A stretch of 64,000 bases of DNA, from assembly GCF_048569485.1 (NCBI RefSeq), contig NC_134357.1:68195198-68259197 (forward strand), in the 5' to 3' direction. This DNA comes from Anomaloglossus baeobatrachus. Lineage: Eukaryota > Chordata > Amphibia > Anura > Aromobatidae. Positions 44,555 to 57,551 of this stretch are shown piece after piece. A model generated the notes under the pieces. The model saw only the letters and a list, made by a program, of their open reading frames with translations. It was not told where the DNA came from and did not search any database. Every line of letters starts with the position of its first letter. The first letter of the stretch is position 1. A program made the position numbers and the translations under genes.

Positions 44555-45880
44555 ATTATACATGGAGCATGGGGGCAGCTTGCATTATACATGGAGCGTG
44601 GGGGGCAACTTGCATTATACATGGAGCATGCGGGCAGCTTGCATTATACATGGAGCATGGGGGCAGCGTGCACTATACATGGAGCATGCGGGCAGCCTGC
44701 ATTATACATGGAGCATGCAGGCAGCCTGCATTATACATGGAGCATGCAGGCAGCCTGCATTATACATGGAGCATGGGAGCAGCTTGCATTATACATGGAG
44801 CATGGGTGCAGCTTGCACTATACATGGAGCATGCAGGCAGCATTATACATGGAGCATGGGAGCAGCTTGCATTATACATGGAGCATGCGGGCAGCCTGCA
44901 TTATACATGGAGCATGGGGGCAGCTTACACTATACATGGAGCATGCGGGCAGCCTGCATTATACATGGAGCATGGGGGCAGCTCGCATTATACATGGAGA
45001 ATGGGGGCAGCTTGCATTATACTTGGAGCATGGGCGGGGCAGCTTGCATTATGCATGGAGCATGGGGGCAGCTTGCATTATACATGGAGCATGGGGGGCA
45101 GCCTGCATTATACATGGAGCATTGGTGGCTGCCTGCATTATACATGGAGCATGGGGGGCTGCCTGCATTATACATGGAGCATGGGGGGCTGCCTGCATTA
45201 TATATGAAGCATGGGGGGCTGCCTGCATTATACATGGAGCATGGGGGGGGCTGCCTGCATTATACATGGAGCATGGGGGGCTGCCTGCATTATATATGAA
45301 GCATTGGCTGGCTGCATTATACATAGAGCATGGGGGGCAGCCTGCATTATACATGGAGCATGGGGGGCAGCCTGCATTATACATGGAGCATGGAGGGCTG
45401 CCTGCATTATACATGGAGCATGGGGGGCTGCCTGCAATATACATGGAGCATGAAGGGCTGCCTGCATTATACATGGAGCATGGGGGGCTGCCTGCATTAT
45501 ACATGGAGCATGGAGGGCTGCCTGCATTATACATGGAGCATGGAGGGCTGCCTGCATTATACATGGAGCATGAGGGGCTGCCTGCAATATACATGGAGCA
45601 TGGGGGGCTGCCTGTATTATACATGGAGCATGGGGGGCTGCCTGCATTATATATGGAGCATAAGCTGGCTGCATTATACATGGAGCATGGGAGGCTGCCT
45701 GCATTATACATGGAGCATGGGGGGGCTGCCTGCATTATACATGGAGCATGGGGGGCTGGCTGCATTATACATGGAGCAGGGCTGGCTGCATTATACATGG
45801 AGCATGGGGGGCTGACTGGATTTTACATGGAGCATGGGGGGCTGCCTGTATTATACATGGGGCCTGGCTGCATTATACAT
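44555..45880. repeat. 30-bp minisatellite (gcattatacatggagcatgg)
   Basis: About 44 copies of a 30-bp unit, gcattatacatggagcatgg followed by ggggctgcct or close variants. The early copies end ggggcagctt and the later ones ggggctgcct, so there are two sub-arrays. As 30 is a multiple of 3, frames on both strands stay open, giving a 543-codon frame at 44,342-45,973. It is repeat-driven and not a gene. Confidence 0.93.
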
Positions 45881-46196
45881 GGAGGTCTATGGGGCTGCAT
45901 TATACAACATGACGGACACCTTATACAGAACTATATGGATGCATTATACATGGAGGAGTATGGGGCTGCATAACACAATATGAAGGTATTATGGGGCTGC
46001 ATTATAATACATATAGGACTATGGGGTCTACAATATAATATATGGAGGACTATGAAGGCTACCTTATACATGGACTATGAGGGTGCATTATAAAACATGG
46101 AGGACTATGTGGTGCAGTATAATATATGAAGTACTATGGGGTGCATTCTAATATATGGAGAACTTTGGTAAATTCATTATAATAATTGGAGGGCTA

Positions 46197-47780
<1,584 letters not shown>

Positions 47781-48465
47781 TATGACGGCTACTTTATACA
47801 TGGAGGATTATGGGGTGAATTATAATATATGGAGAACTATGGGAAATGCATTATAATACATGGAGGACTATGTAGCTGCATTCTAATATATGAAGGATTA
47901 TGTGGGACCCTTTATACTATTTGGAAGGCTATGCAGGGACCATTATTGTATTTGGAGAACTATATACAAGGCGGACAAAGATACAATCATGGGATGGGAA
48001 CGTTTTGTGCTGAGGGAAAAGGGCTCTTTCCCTCAGTACCCAGCTTTCCCATATTCTGCTATACATCTTCTCTCAGCACCCAGCTTTCCCATGCTCTGAT
48101 AAGGGAAAGTTGGGTGCTGAGGGAAAGATGTATAGCAGAGCATGTGAAAGCTGGGTGCCGAGGACAAGATGGATACCAGAACATAGAAAATCTGGGTGCT
48201 GATAGAGGGATTTCAGATCATGGGAAATCTGTATGCTGAGGGTAAGAGCCAAGTCTCAGCGTCATTATCCCGTACCCTAAGTGTCGGTGTACATGGAGGA
48301 GGGCCCAGGTCCGAACTTTGCATCGGGGCCTATCAAACTCTAGTTATGCCACTGATTACAAACTTACTATATGATGCATGATACACAAACAATACATAAC
48401 ACACAGGACACCTGTTACACACAATGCATGAAACACTCACATTGCATGACACACATAAAGAAAAG

Positions 48466-49330
48466 CCCGGACGCCTGTCCTGAAGGGGCTCAAGGGAGGG
48501 CAACATGACTGAGGAGGGATGCTAGGCCTGAGGGTTAGCAAGGGGTTAAGGTGTAGGGCATTTTGTGCGGGAAAAGTGGGAGGTGGAGTTATAAGGGCCG
48601 TGGGGCCATGTAAGTGGTGAGGGGGTTGTTAGTTGTAGGGAAGTATATTTAGGGCCGAATTTTGAGGTGGGAGGCTCATTCACTACCTGGAAGACGTCCG
48701 GAATTGTCCCGCCCACCCGCCTTTTTCAAGATTTCTGGAGATCGACATGGAGAGACGAAGAGGATTGACCTTGTTGCAGCAGTCGGCGGAAAGGATGGGG
48801 GTATTTGAAGTCGGTGGATTGCACAAAGAGTGGGGGAGAACCCAGTGCAGGAATGGGGTACCCTTGGTGGTGCAATGGTATGGTTGGTGGGTCCCTGCTG
48901 TGCTCAGTCACAGTGGGACATGTTAACGTGGGACCCTGCTGTGCTGGGTCACAGCAGGGCATGTTAATGTGCTGGGTGTCCTCGAGCCAGTGTGGTGTGG
49001 CTGAGGGCACATGGTGGAGCAACACTCGGCTGGGTGTCCTCGAGCCGGTGTGGTGCGGCTGAGGGCACATGGTGGAGCTGGTGTTGCAATCATGTACAAC
49101 GGGACTCTTCACTTACCTTCCCTCCTTTGCTGGGGGTTCTGTTTTATGGAGTTATTATTATATTTATGAATAAAATGTTATTGATTATTTTGGTGATAAT
49201 AAACGAGGCTGCTGTGGCCTTTTACATCCAATGTCACGCAGTCTGTGTCTTATTTTCGGTTGAGAAGCGGTAAAAGGTGGATAACTGGTTTGTGTCAGTA
49301 CGGCAAGATAGGGCCGCCAGTCAGACTTTC
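48466..49330. mobile_element. Unclassified retroelement-like repeat
   Basis: Inserted in the atgcatgacacaca tract. It has an AATAAA-like run followed by gaggctgctgtggcctttta (near 49,200), and an internal direct duplication of about 53 bp (gctgggtgtcctcgagcc at 48,978 and 49,030). It shares gaattgtcccgcccaccc and ggctgctgtggcc blocks, in inverted orientation, with 54,112-54,790. No coding domain. Confidence 0.45.
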
Positions 49331-49631
49331 CTAAGTCATGCATGACCCTCACAATGTAAGACACATGCAATGCATGATAATAACATGCAATGAATGGCAC
49401 ACACAAACACTATACACTACTTATTAGTCTGTTTCCTCTTCTTCAGTTCTTATAGACTCTTGAATGGTACCAAATTAGTGGTGACATCACAGTCACATGC
49501 CCAATTTGCACCCTCCTAAATGCCGGCTTTGCTTAGCATGGCACATACAGTTTCAGTATATTTGTTTGTCAGTGTAAAGTGGAAACAATGTGGAAAAGCT
49601 CATGGGGTTTTCTAACATACAATTACATATA

Positions 49632-50418
49632 CAGTGGAACCTTGGATTACGAGCATAATTGGTTCCAGGACTGTGCTCTTAAACCAAGTTACTCTTATAT
49701 CAAAGCAAATTTTCCCATAGGAAATAATTAAAATGCAAACAACATAACACAACCCAAAAATATTTACTGTATTTCTACAAACTTATTACAGTAATACAAA
49801 ATAATGTCCTGTATTCATATAACATTATTACAGTAGACTACTGCAAAATACTGAACAATAAAAAAACATATAACACAAATTATGCTACACGTTATCTTAC
49901 AATAGAATTGTTGGTGTGCGGGAGGTACAGTATAGAGAGTAAAAATGATGTATAAATATAACAATCTCTATTCTAGTACAGTACACAAAAACCACACCCC
50001 AAATCTATTCTCCAAAAATAAGGGCAGAACTAAGCCAAATGTGGGGTAGGAGGAATACTGCACAGGCAATTACATTACAGTACAAGCAATGTGCTGTAGT
50101 GGGTAGCAGAAAGAAAGTACAATACTATATCCAATAATGCGAATTTAATAGACATGCTATATAGTATATACTGTACTGTACAATGGTATATAGTATACTG
50201 TACATATGAACAGTAAGTTACCTCCAGTAGGTTTACACAGAGCGCACCAGAGCGGGTCAGAGCGCAGTGAAAGGACAGAACCGGCAGTGTACATGGTGAG
50301 TATTTGCTCTTATTGGAAATCATTGCTCTTCAACCAAGTTGGTACACATTTTTAAAAATCTTTACTTGTGTTGTAAAACGCTCTCACACCAAGTTACTCT
50401 TAATCCAAGGTTCCACTG
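49632..50418. mobile_element. Tigger/pogo-like non-autonomous element
   Basis: Left end cagtggaaccttggattacg and right end aatccaaggttccactg, with TA on each side (49,630-49,631 and 50,419-50,420). The second inner pair is accaagttactctta (left, 49,685) and its relatives near the right end. No transposase frame is present. Confidence 0.82.
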
Positions 50419-50557
50419 TATAAATCTCACATTGTGTTTTGTTCAGATTTTTCAGTCTTATATGTATACTCTATTTACTGTACTCAGAGCTTTATGTTCT
50501 GAATTTCAAAGTAATAGTTTTCCCTTTTCTTTCCTCTCTTTTTTTTACATATAACAG

Positions 50558-50587
50558 AGTCAATAGCAAAATCTACTACTACCAATT
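50558..50587 (+). CDS. 30-nt microexon (linker)
   Basis: Acceptor acatataacag, donor gtaagt. Phase 1 on both sides, adding E-S-I-A-K-S-T-T-T-N. Twice the usual length. It may be a fusion of two 15-nt modules. Confidence 0.6.
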
Positions 50588-50631
50588 GTAAGTATAATAC
50601 GTAGAATGGCTTCTTGAAATATCTTCTTCCC

Positions 50632-50632
<1 letters not shown>

Positions 50633-50685
<53 letters not shown>

Positions 50686-50690
50686 TTCAC
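50633..50690. repeat. (TA)n microsatellite
   Basis: About 25 TA units in the short intron between the microexons at 50,558 and 50,708, right before the acceptor tract of the latter. Confidence 0.95.
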
Positions 50691-50707
50691 TGTTTTCATG
50701 TATCTAG

Positions 50708-50722
50708 CACCCATCACTACTG
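50708..50722 (+). CDS. 15-nt microexon (linker)
   Basis: Acceptor tgtatctag, exon cacccatcactactg, donor gtaagt. Phase 1 on both sides, adding A-P-I-T-T. The intron to the previous microexon is only 120 bp. Confidence 0.7.
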
Positions 50723-50839
50723 GTAAGTACAATAAATAAAATCTCACCATGAAATATCTATTTACTGCAATTACAATGAAATATTTATGCAAAATATAAA
50801 TTGTACATTATAATTTTGTCAAAATGTTCACATATCCAG

Positions 50840-50881
50840 GAACAGTCACCGCTACTGCCCCTTTTCAAAACCATAGTATAG
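50840..50881 (+). CDS. 42-nt microexon (linker next to CUB B)
   Basis: Acceptor catatccag, donor gtatga. Phase 1 on both sides, adding G-T-V-T-A-T-A-P-F-Q-N-H-S-I. It is the last linker before CUB domain B. Confidence 0.6.
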   Translation, partial: EQSPLLPLFKTIV

Positions 50882-51294
50882 GTATGACTTAAAAGGGGTA
50901 ATAAATTATTCACTATTTTACACTAACCTCTTTCTTAGGATACGGTTCCACTTGTGCATGGCTTGTGATGCGAGAGCATTGGAAGCAATATGCTAATGAC
51001 CCTTTGCTGCGAGCGTTGGCCGAGGGTCATGCGACTGTGATCCGACCTTGCGAGTGAGAGCAATCCAATGTTTTATCGAATTGCACTAGTCCATGCAAAA
51101 CGCAATTGGAATCGAGGCCTTATGTTACATAATGAGCTGCATACGCACATTATGTACACCATAGTCCATACGACTAGGGACACAAATGCCTTTAATAGAT
51201 ACATCAAATTTACCCTGAAATCATTTTAATTTTCCTATTCTACTATGAAGACTTTAAAATTTCTGATAACTGCGTTTCTCTCTCTTTATTTTAG

Positions 51295-51421
51295 ATTATA
51301 ATTGTGGGTTTAAACTGAATCAGCAATCAGGATATATATCCAGCTACGGGCAAGGACATGTTTGCACCTGGACAATTGAGGTCCCACATGGTCGTGTTGC
51401 ACTATCCTTCAGTTATATAAA
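51295..51421 (+). CDS. CUB domain B, first-half exon
   Basis: A 127-nt exon, phase 1 in and phase 2 out. It encodes DYNCGFKLNQQSGYISSY, HVCTWTIEVPHGRVALSFSY. It shows the first two CUB cysteines and is closely related to the exon at 17,533, being three residues shorter in the loop after SGYI. The acceptor is tttattttag and the donor is gtacgt. Confidence 0.87.
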
Positions 51422-51441
51422 GTACGTAATGTTTGTGCATG

Positions 51442-52376
51442 TGTCGCGGGCGGGGGACAGACCACGACCGGGGGGCCACTTGAGGCGCTCAGATCCGGGC
51501 AGTGGCTGTGGTTTGAGTGGCAGCTGGATCCGGGGCTTGCGCAGCTGTCCGTCTCCCACGAGTGAAAAGGGGTTATTTACAGGGGATAGAGTCTTTGTCA
51601 GTGACGCCACCTGTGGGTTGCGGTGAAGAATGGTGACACCGCCGCTGCCCGGTGCCCAGTGCTGATGGAGCAGAGCAGCAAGATGGGATCCCCTCCACGG
51701 GTAGGGGAGGTGTAGTCCCGGGGCGCAGGGTATTGTGAGGGATTGCAGTGAGCAGGAAACTCACAGTTCGGTTGTCATGGTGCTGGATGAGCTGCTGATG
51801 ATTTGGAGGGTCAGTAACCACACAGAGTCCGTATTGTAAACCAAGGCCGGATGCCGGGAGCCTCCAGAGGGGTGTGCTGGATTCCGCACGCAGATATACA
51901 GCCAGGGGCCCTTTATCCTGCACTTTCTGTTTGTCTCTCTTGTACCGGCCTCCAGACTGGATCCCCTCTCTCGGCACCGGCGGGCTACAACCCAGCACCA
52001 GTCTACCTCAGGTTCCCCGCGACCGGATCTCCATCAACTATGGCCCTCACTGCCACCTAGTCGGCGTAGCTAGTCCAGTCGTCCGGTGGTCCGGGGCTCC
52101 AACCCCGACTACCACCCTCTCCAGGGAGTTCCAACTCCCTCCTGTCAGCTCTCCACTCCTCTCTCTTCCTCTCTCTGGCACAGACTGCTCTGCTCTGCTC
52201 TTCCACTTCACTGTCCTGTCTTGTTCTCTCCCATTGAAATGGGGGGTGGTGACTAGGGCCTAATTGGCTGGTGTATACCTGTGTGGGGACTGTGTTGGTG
52301 CCAAAGAGGAGTATGACCTGCATTTTAGTGCATTTGTGCAGGCTCTGTGACAACCTGGTTTTGCCAGGGCGTCACA
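51442..52376. mobile_element. Solo LTR inside the CUB B intron
   Basis: 935 bp starting tgtcgcgggcgg and ending gggcgtcaca, flanked by catg on both sides (51,438-51,441 and 52,377-52,380). TG...CA ends with a short target duplication and no internal region make it a solo LTR, probably Gypsy-type. It begins 20 bp after the donor of the first-half exon. Without it the intron would be about 141 bp, close to the 129 bp of CUB A. Confidence 0.8.
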
Positions 52377-52501
52377 CATGCATTAACTTTTACCTTTACT
52401 AACCCTTCTCATGCCTTACTATTGACCCTCACAGGCAGCACAACTCTTTTGGATGCCACATTTTGATTTTAGTTTGCCATTTTTCTTTTCTTTCTCAACA
52501 G

Positions 52502-52710
52502 TATGCGATCCTTTGATGGACATTGTACTGATAAGTTTGTGAACATATTCAATGGCTATCCTTCAGATAGATTTCTAATTGGGAAAATTTGCACGTACAC
52601 AAGTCAGTGGTTTTACTCGTCATCCAATGTCATGACCTTGCAACTTGTTAACCCGGACTACAGTGGACAGTTTTATGCTTCTTATCAATCATCCGATCTA
52701 TTCTCTCCAG
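52502..52710 (+). CDS. CUB domain B, second-half exon
   Basis: A 209-nt exon, phase 2 in and phase 1 out. It encodes MRSFDGHCTDKFVNIFNGYP (third Cys), GKICTYTSQ (fourth Cys) and FYSSSNVMTLQLVN, ending YQSSDLFSP. The acceptor is tttctcaacag and the donor is gtaata. Together with the exon at 51,295 it forms a complete four-cysteine CUB domain. Confidence 0.88.
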
Positions 52711-53165
52711 GTAATATACAGAACAACATAATTTTTTTTCTGAATCTGAAAAACTAAAAAAAAAAAAAAATTATGTAGGATTATTTCACTATGTATAGGA
52801 TGGAAGGTACTGGAGAAATAATGGATGTATTGTCGCGCTACCACCAATGCAAAGAAGTGTTGATTAATTTTTTTTTTTTACTTTTTTTTATACTTTTACT
52901 TATTTATGTATTTATTTTTTCCACTGAAATCTTTTCCAAATGATCATTTTTTATTGCCGCTGCATTGTCTCCATTAGTGGCTCACACTAATGAGCAGTGC
53001 ACTTTGATCATGGATATTAGTATAGGGGTTGTGTGAGTTCTAGTCCTCTTAAAATACTTAAGAATACAACAATATAAGGAGTATTTATATATATTTTATT
53101 ATTATTATTATATATATTTTTTTCTTTTTTCCATTGCTTTTTATTTAATGCTGCACAACATATCA
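52711..53165. other. AT-rich intron, nothing recognised
   Basis: Poly-A/T runs and short ATT repeats, with no exon pattern. Confidence 0.4.
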
Positions 53166-53167
53166 TT

Positions 53168-53775
53168 TAGGCCTCCTTCACACGTCCGTGAAAATCATGC
53201 ACGTTTTTCATGGATGTGTCAAAGGTGTATTGTCCTCCGTTTGCCATTTTTATGGCACAACGTGTGTTCTCCGTGTGTTATCCGTGATAACTTTCTCCTC
53301 ACCTGTCCCTGGCATTGCTGTCCGTGGTGCTAATCTTTGGTCTCCAGTCCTGCCGACTCCCTGCTGCTGCTTCCGGCCACAGTGGAGTGAATATGCAATG
53401 AGCATAATGTGCGGCGGTCGGAAGCAAGTGACAGCAGCGGCAGAGACGGCAGTGCTGGAGAAGGTGAGTATATCATTTTTTCTTTTTTTTACAAACACGT
53501 GTGTTTTCTCCGGTGCATGCGTGTCACATGGATCACATCCGTGCTGTCTGTGTGCGGTCCGTGTCACACTCGTGATGCTGGAGAAAGATGGGCATGTCTA
53601 CGTGTGGAGCATACGGGCACACGTATGCTCTCAATGCATACCCGGTCCATAACCAAACACGCACGTGAGCGCAGACCCATTAATTTTAATGGGTCTACGT
53701 GTGCCCGTGTCTCTGGCATGTGAGGAAATGGACCAAAAACGTACCGGAGACACAGACGTGTGAGGGGGGCCTTAA
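53168..53775. mobile_element. Short inverted-repeat element (ggcctccttcacacgtccgt ends)
   Basis: Left end aggcctccttcacacgtccg and right end agacgtgtgaggggggcctt are imperfect inverted repeats of about 21 bp. The interior is rich in cgtg/cacg words and is non-coding. The target duplication is unclear. Confidence 0.7.
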
Positions 53776-53814
53776 AGAGTGAACATCTTTTATTGTATTT
53801 GAAAATATTCTTGG

Positions 53815-53965
53815 ACGTAGGAAAAGCTGCAGCAACCGCCTTTAAATTATACCTTATATAGGAGTTGTGCCTGCCACAACCCTTTCAGGTGAGTGGTTCA
53901 ATTTTACCTAACTCACCATTTATCTGGCAAAGCCCTATTTTGCGCTCTCCTTTGTTTTCAACTTT
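53815..53965 (+). mobile_element. Penelope-like or fold-back end fragment
   Basis: The wording ataggagttgtgcctgccac and aggtgagtg, then aagccctattttgcgctctc, is shared with 40,960-41,065, next to the fold-back element there. Confidence 0.45.
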
Positions 53966-54111
53966 GTATAAGATGAAAAGAGGGTGTATATAAGGCACCA
54001 TTAGTCCTGTAATTATGAAATATATAGGCGTATAGAAAAAGAGTAAAGTGAAAAAGAAAAACATTAAAAACAACTAAAAAGGAGAAAGAAAATGGGGGAA
54101 ATCTTGACGTT

Positions 54112-54790
54112 GGCATAGTGGAGTCCTGGTGACACTTCTATACCGCTACCATACTCCCACCCCCAGTAACTTAGCCCCCTAATAAAAATAACCACAGACA
54201 CATAAATGGATGAAATGGCCACAGCAGCCTTTATTTAAATATAACTTACAATAACATAAATAGGGGTTGTGGTCCTCGAAGCTCAAAAAGTCTGGTGATC
54301 AACCAATACTCCAACCTTACCTTCTCCCTAGACCCTCATTACTTCCAGCCGCAACCACCAACTCGAGAGCACCAAAACAAAGATGAGAGTGAAGGGTTAA
54401 ACCACCAAACACGGGAACCGACACCACCAAGCCGACGTTCCCCCATGATCACCAGACCACCACCCAAACCAGTAAATTAAAGGGTTCCACCTCCATTGGG
54501 ACCCCCAATCCAATGTTCACCAACTTCGAGGACCCCACCCCAACCGCCACAGCCACTATGACTCGAAACAAAACATAAGGGAGGGTGGGCGGGACAATTT
54601 CTTCTGTAAAAAAGCACGGCAATGGCTGCCTCCACCCTGGGCTTACTCTTTTTCCCCTAATGGTCCCTATGACCCCACTCCTCTCCTACCTCTCACCTAT
54701 CCCCTCTAGCCACGTCATGCTGGCCTCTACCTACCCCCTGGGGAGGGGGGGAGGTTCCGGTCGGGTACTTTCCGTGTGAAAAGGGTGGAT
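54112..54790. mobile_element. Second copy of the 48.5-49.3 kb repeat family
   Basis: In inverted orientation relative to 48,466-49,330: ggccacagcagcctttattt and gggtgggcgggacaatttct match the other copy's complements. The rest has diverged. Unclassified. Confidence 0.45.
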
Positions 54791-55984
54791 ATTAAAATAA
54801 ATATGTAAACACCAAAACGCCTGAAAATATGGGCTAAATATAATACAATATCAATGCTAGTTACTGTAGCTAGGACAAGACAGAATGAATAGCAGAAGCA
54901 ATAGATGAGAGTCTATGAAGAGGAGGGAGGAGCTACAGGCAGAGCTCTGCCCCCTCCTCACTATTCTACCTTCAGAGAATCTCATCAGCACCAACTGTCA
55001 TCTCCTATCTCAGTAATGGGAAAGTCTTCACTGAATACAGATTTTACCTCTGAATTGAGAATTTTGATAATGACTGATCGATCCTTGCAGACGAAAGAAT
55101 CAAATTTGTCCGAAAAGATATATTACAAAGTTGTTTATTTTCATGTGTACTATTGATTTATGAAATAAAAATTAAAACAACTGTTAAACTTTAAGAACTT
55201 TTTTTTCAAAACTGTGTAATTCCTTTAATTTATCCCCTTCCGAGAGCCATATCCTTTTTATTTTTCCATCAATATTGCCATATAAAGGCTTGTTTCTTGC
55301 AGGATATATTGTATTTTTAAATAAACTATAAGTTTTACCATATAGTTTACTTGAAAGCGGCAAAATAGTTCCAAGTGCAGAAAAATTGCAAAAAAAAAGT
55401 GATGGTTTTGGAGGAATATTATTCCCAGTGCTCACTATATAGTAAAAATGATGTATCAGTGTGATGCCGCAGGTTGGTACGAGTTCGTTGACATCAAACA
55501 TGTATAGGTTTACAAAAAAATAGGGGTTAAAAAAATTCAGAAACTTGTAAAAAAAAAAGTGGCACACTTTTTGCCCCATTTTCCGCGACCCATAGCGTTC
55601 TCATTTTTTGGGAACATGGTGTTCAGTGATGACTTATTTTTTTTGCATTTCAAGATGACGTTTTTAAGGGTACCATTTTTGCGCAGATGCTACGTTTTGA
55701 TTGCGTCTTATTACATTTTGCGCAAATTTTGTTACGGCCAAAAACCGTGATTTTGGCATTTGGAATTTGATTGCTGCTACGCCGTTTACTGATTAGATTA
55801 ATTCATTTTATATTTTGATAGATCGGGCATTTCTCAACAAAACGATACCAAATGTGTATATATATATTTTTTTAACCCTTTAAGTTTCAATGGGGCGACT
55901 GGGAGGGTGATTTGAATTTTTATTTTCGTTTTTTTAATTTTTTTAATAGTTTTTTTTTACTTTTTATTTTCTTTTACTAGTTAA
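54791..55984. other. Intron with unclassified repeats
   Basis: No exon pattern. 55,190-55,980 has the uniform AT-rich look of a short non-autonomous element, but its ends could not be set. Confidence 0.35.
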
Positions 55985-56653
55985 CAGGGGTCAGGAACCT
56001 TTTTGGCTGAGAGAGCCATGAACGCCACATATTTTAAAATGTAATTATGTGACAGCCATACTCACCAGGGGGAAGCGGCGGTGGTGGTGGAGTAGCTAAG
56101 AACGTCTCAGGAGGCAGGTTAAGCAAGGAGGGGGTGTTGCTTCTCAAGAGGGTCAGTGAGCGCAGGATCGATGATACTGCTGCAGGCTCGTGGGGTGTCA
56201 CGGCTGCGGACGCCATTGATCTGCTGGCAGGTTGCTTTAAATCTCCTGCAGTTGACGAGATTGACTGCAAGAAAATGGTCTCGGCGCGTGCACAGGTCGA
56301 CCGAATCGACTTCAAGAAAATGTCCGCAGAGTCCTATCTGCGCACACGCCGCCTCCGTGGCCATTTACTTAAAGTCGATCTCGTCAACTGTGGGAGATTG
56401 AAAGCAGCCTGCAGTCCGCCGGCTACTGTTGGCTCGTCACTATGACACTCCACAAGCCTGCAGTATCGCCAACCCTGCTCTACCACTGCTGCCCTAGTAA
56501 GCCATATGCGGTTTGTAAGACGCACCCCACTATTTTTCCCCCAGTACAAACTGGAAAATATGGTATTTTTTTTATTAAAGATTTGTCTGCAATCCAGATG
56601 CAGCCATCAAAAGAGTCAGATCTGGCTCGCGAGCCATAGGTTCCTGACCCCTG
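55985..56653. mobile_element. hAT-like non-autonomous element (caggggtcaggaacc ends)
   Basis: Left end caggggtcaggaacctttttggct broken here as caggggtcagga then acctttttggct, right end agccataggttcctgacccctg as agccataggt then tcctgacccctg. These inverted ends are characteristic of the Charlie-type hAT group. The flanks gttaa and gtttaa could be a decayed target duplication. The interior holds repeated gtcgacc/gttgacgag segments in both orientations. No transposase. Confidence 0.75.
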
Positions 56654-56742
56654 GTTTAAGGGCAATGGTACCACATACTAATGAAATGTATGTAAACTTA
56701 TGACTTTAAAGAAAGTAATAAAAATGCCTTAAAACATTCTCT

Positions 56743-56760
56743 CTCTCTCTCTCTCTCTCC
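56743..56760. repeat. (CT)n microsatellite
   Basis: About nine CT units. Confidence 0.9.
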
Positions 56761-57028
56761 TTATTCTGGCATTTGGCAAATATAAATAATTTTGGTTCCT
56801 AATTGACATCAAAGGGAAAGGTTTATTCAAATTTCATGTCAAATAGCGAGGAAAAGAAGCATATGTGTCTTTTTAACGAGTGTATGTAAACTTATGGTTT
56901 CAATTGTATATTATAAATTGAACGTATAATTGCTATATATTATCATAGTCAATATTTTTTTGTTTTTTTACAAATTTCAAAGTAATAATATTTTCCCTTT
57001 TCTCTCTATTTTTATATATCTACTGTAG

Positions 57029-57043
57029 AATCCACGACTGCTG
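57029..57043 (+). CDS. 15-nt microexon (linker)
   Basis: Acceptor tctactgtag, exon aatccacgactgctg, donor gtaggt. Phase 1 on both sides, adding E-S-T-T-A. Counterpart at 60,743. Confidence 0.7.
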
Positions 57044-57196
57044 GTAGGTATAATAAAAACGTTTCCCCCTGAAATATCTTCTTACTGTAGTTACAGAGTG
57101 GATTTATATAACATATATCTGATAATATGTTTTCAAATATCAAAGTAAGAACATTTTCCCTTTTGTTTTCTCTCTATTTTTGTATATCTACTGTAG

Positions 57197-57211
57197 CAGC
57201 TATGACTGTCG
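57197..57211 (+). CDS. 15-nt microexon (linker)
   Basis: Acceptor tctactgtag, exon cagctatgactgtcg, donor gtaggt. Phase 1 on both sides, adding A-A-M-T-V. A second AG three bases in would give a 12-nt exon in the same frame. Counterpart at 60,909. Confidence 0.68.
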
Positions 57212-57354
57212 GTAGGTTTAATAAAAATTGTCCCCCTGAAATATCTTTTTATCGTAGTTACAGAGAGGATTTATACAACATATACCCGATAATATGTTTT
57301 CAAATATCTAAGTAATTTTTTTCTTTCCTTTCTATTTTCATATATTTACTGCAG

Positions 57355-57369
57355 GGCTTAATATGATTG
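57355..57369 (+). CDS. 15-nt microexon (linker)
   Basis: Acceptor tttactgcag, exon ggcttaatatgattg, donor gtaagt. Phase 1 on both sides, adding G-L-N-M-I. The least Ser/Thr-rich type. Counterpart at 61,070. Confidence 0.62.
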
Positions 57370-57551
57370 GTAAGTATAAAACATAAACTGTCCATTTGAA
57401 ATGTTTTCTTCCTGAAGTTTCAATGAGGAACTTGTGCAAAATATATTATTACATTTTTAAACTTCAAAGTACCAATGTTTTTCTTTCCTCTTCCTGGACA
57501 ATCATGATGTATAAAAAAGGGAGAAAAAGTTATTCTACACTTACCCCTCTG

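Larger units (their letters stand above)
56782..57551 (+). repeat. Three-microexon cassette, copy 1
   Basis: 770 bp holding microexons at 57,029, 57,197 and 57,355. It is duplicated at 60,495-61,270, and the two copies flank the LTR element. Inside the cassette the exon-intron unit itself repeats with a period of about 160-168 bp (ctactgtag, exon, gtaggtataataaaa, then tgaaatatcttcttactgta, then gaggatttatataacatata). Confidence 0.85.

Noticed and set aside
44342-45973. 543-codon frame of ALYMEHGG-type repeats
   Set aside because: It is the reading of the 30-bp minisatellite. The opposite strand is just as open, and it lies inside a transposon.
51573-52353. Frames of 98-141 codons around CUB B
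   Set aside because: They fall inside the solo LTR in the intron and have no recognisable domain.
57475-57520. A possible fourth microexon after 57,369, at the cttcctggacaatcatgatg region
   Set aside because: No acceptor AG followed by a short in-phase exon and a GT donor could be set. The copy at 61,195-61,230 lacks it too.
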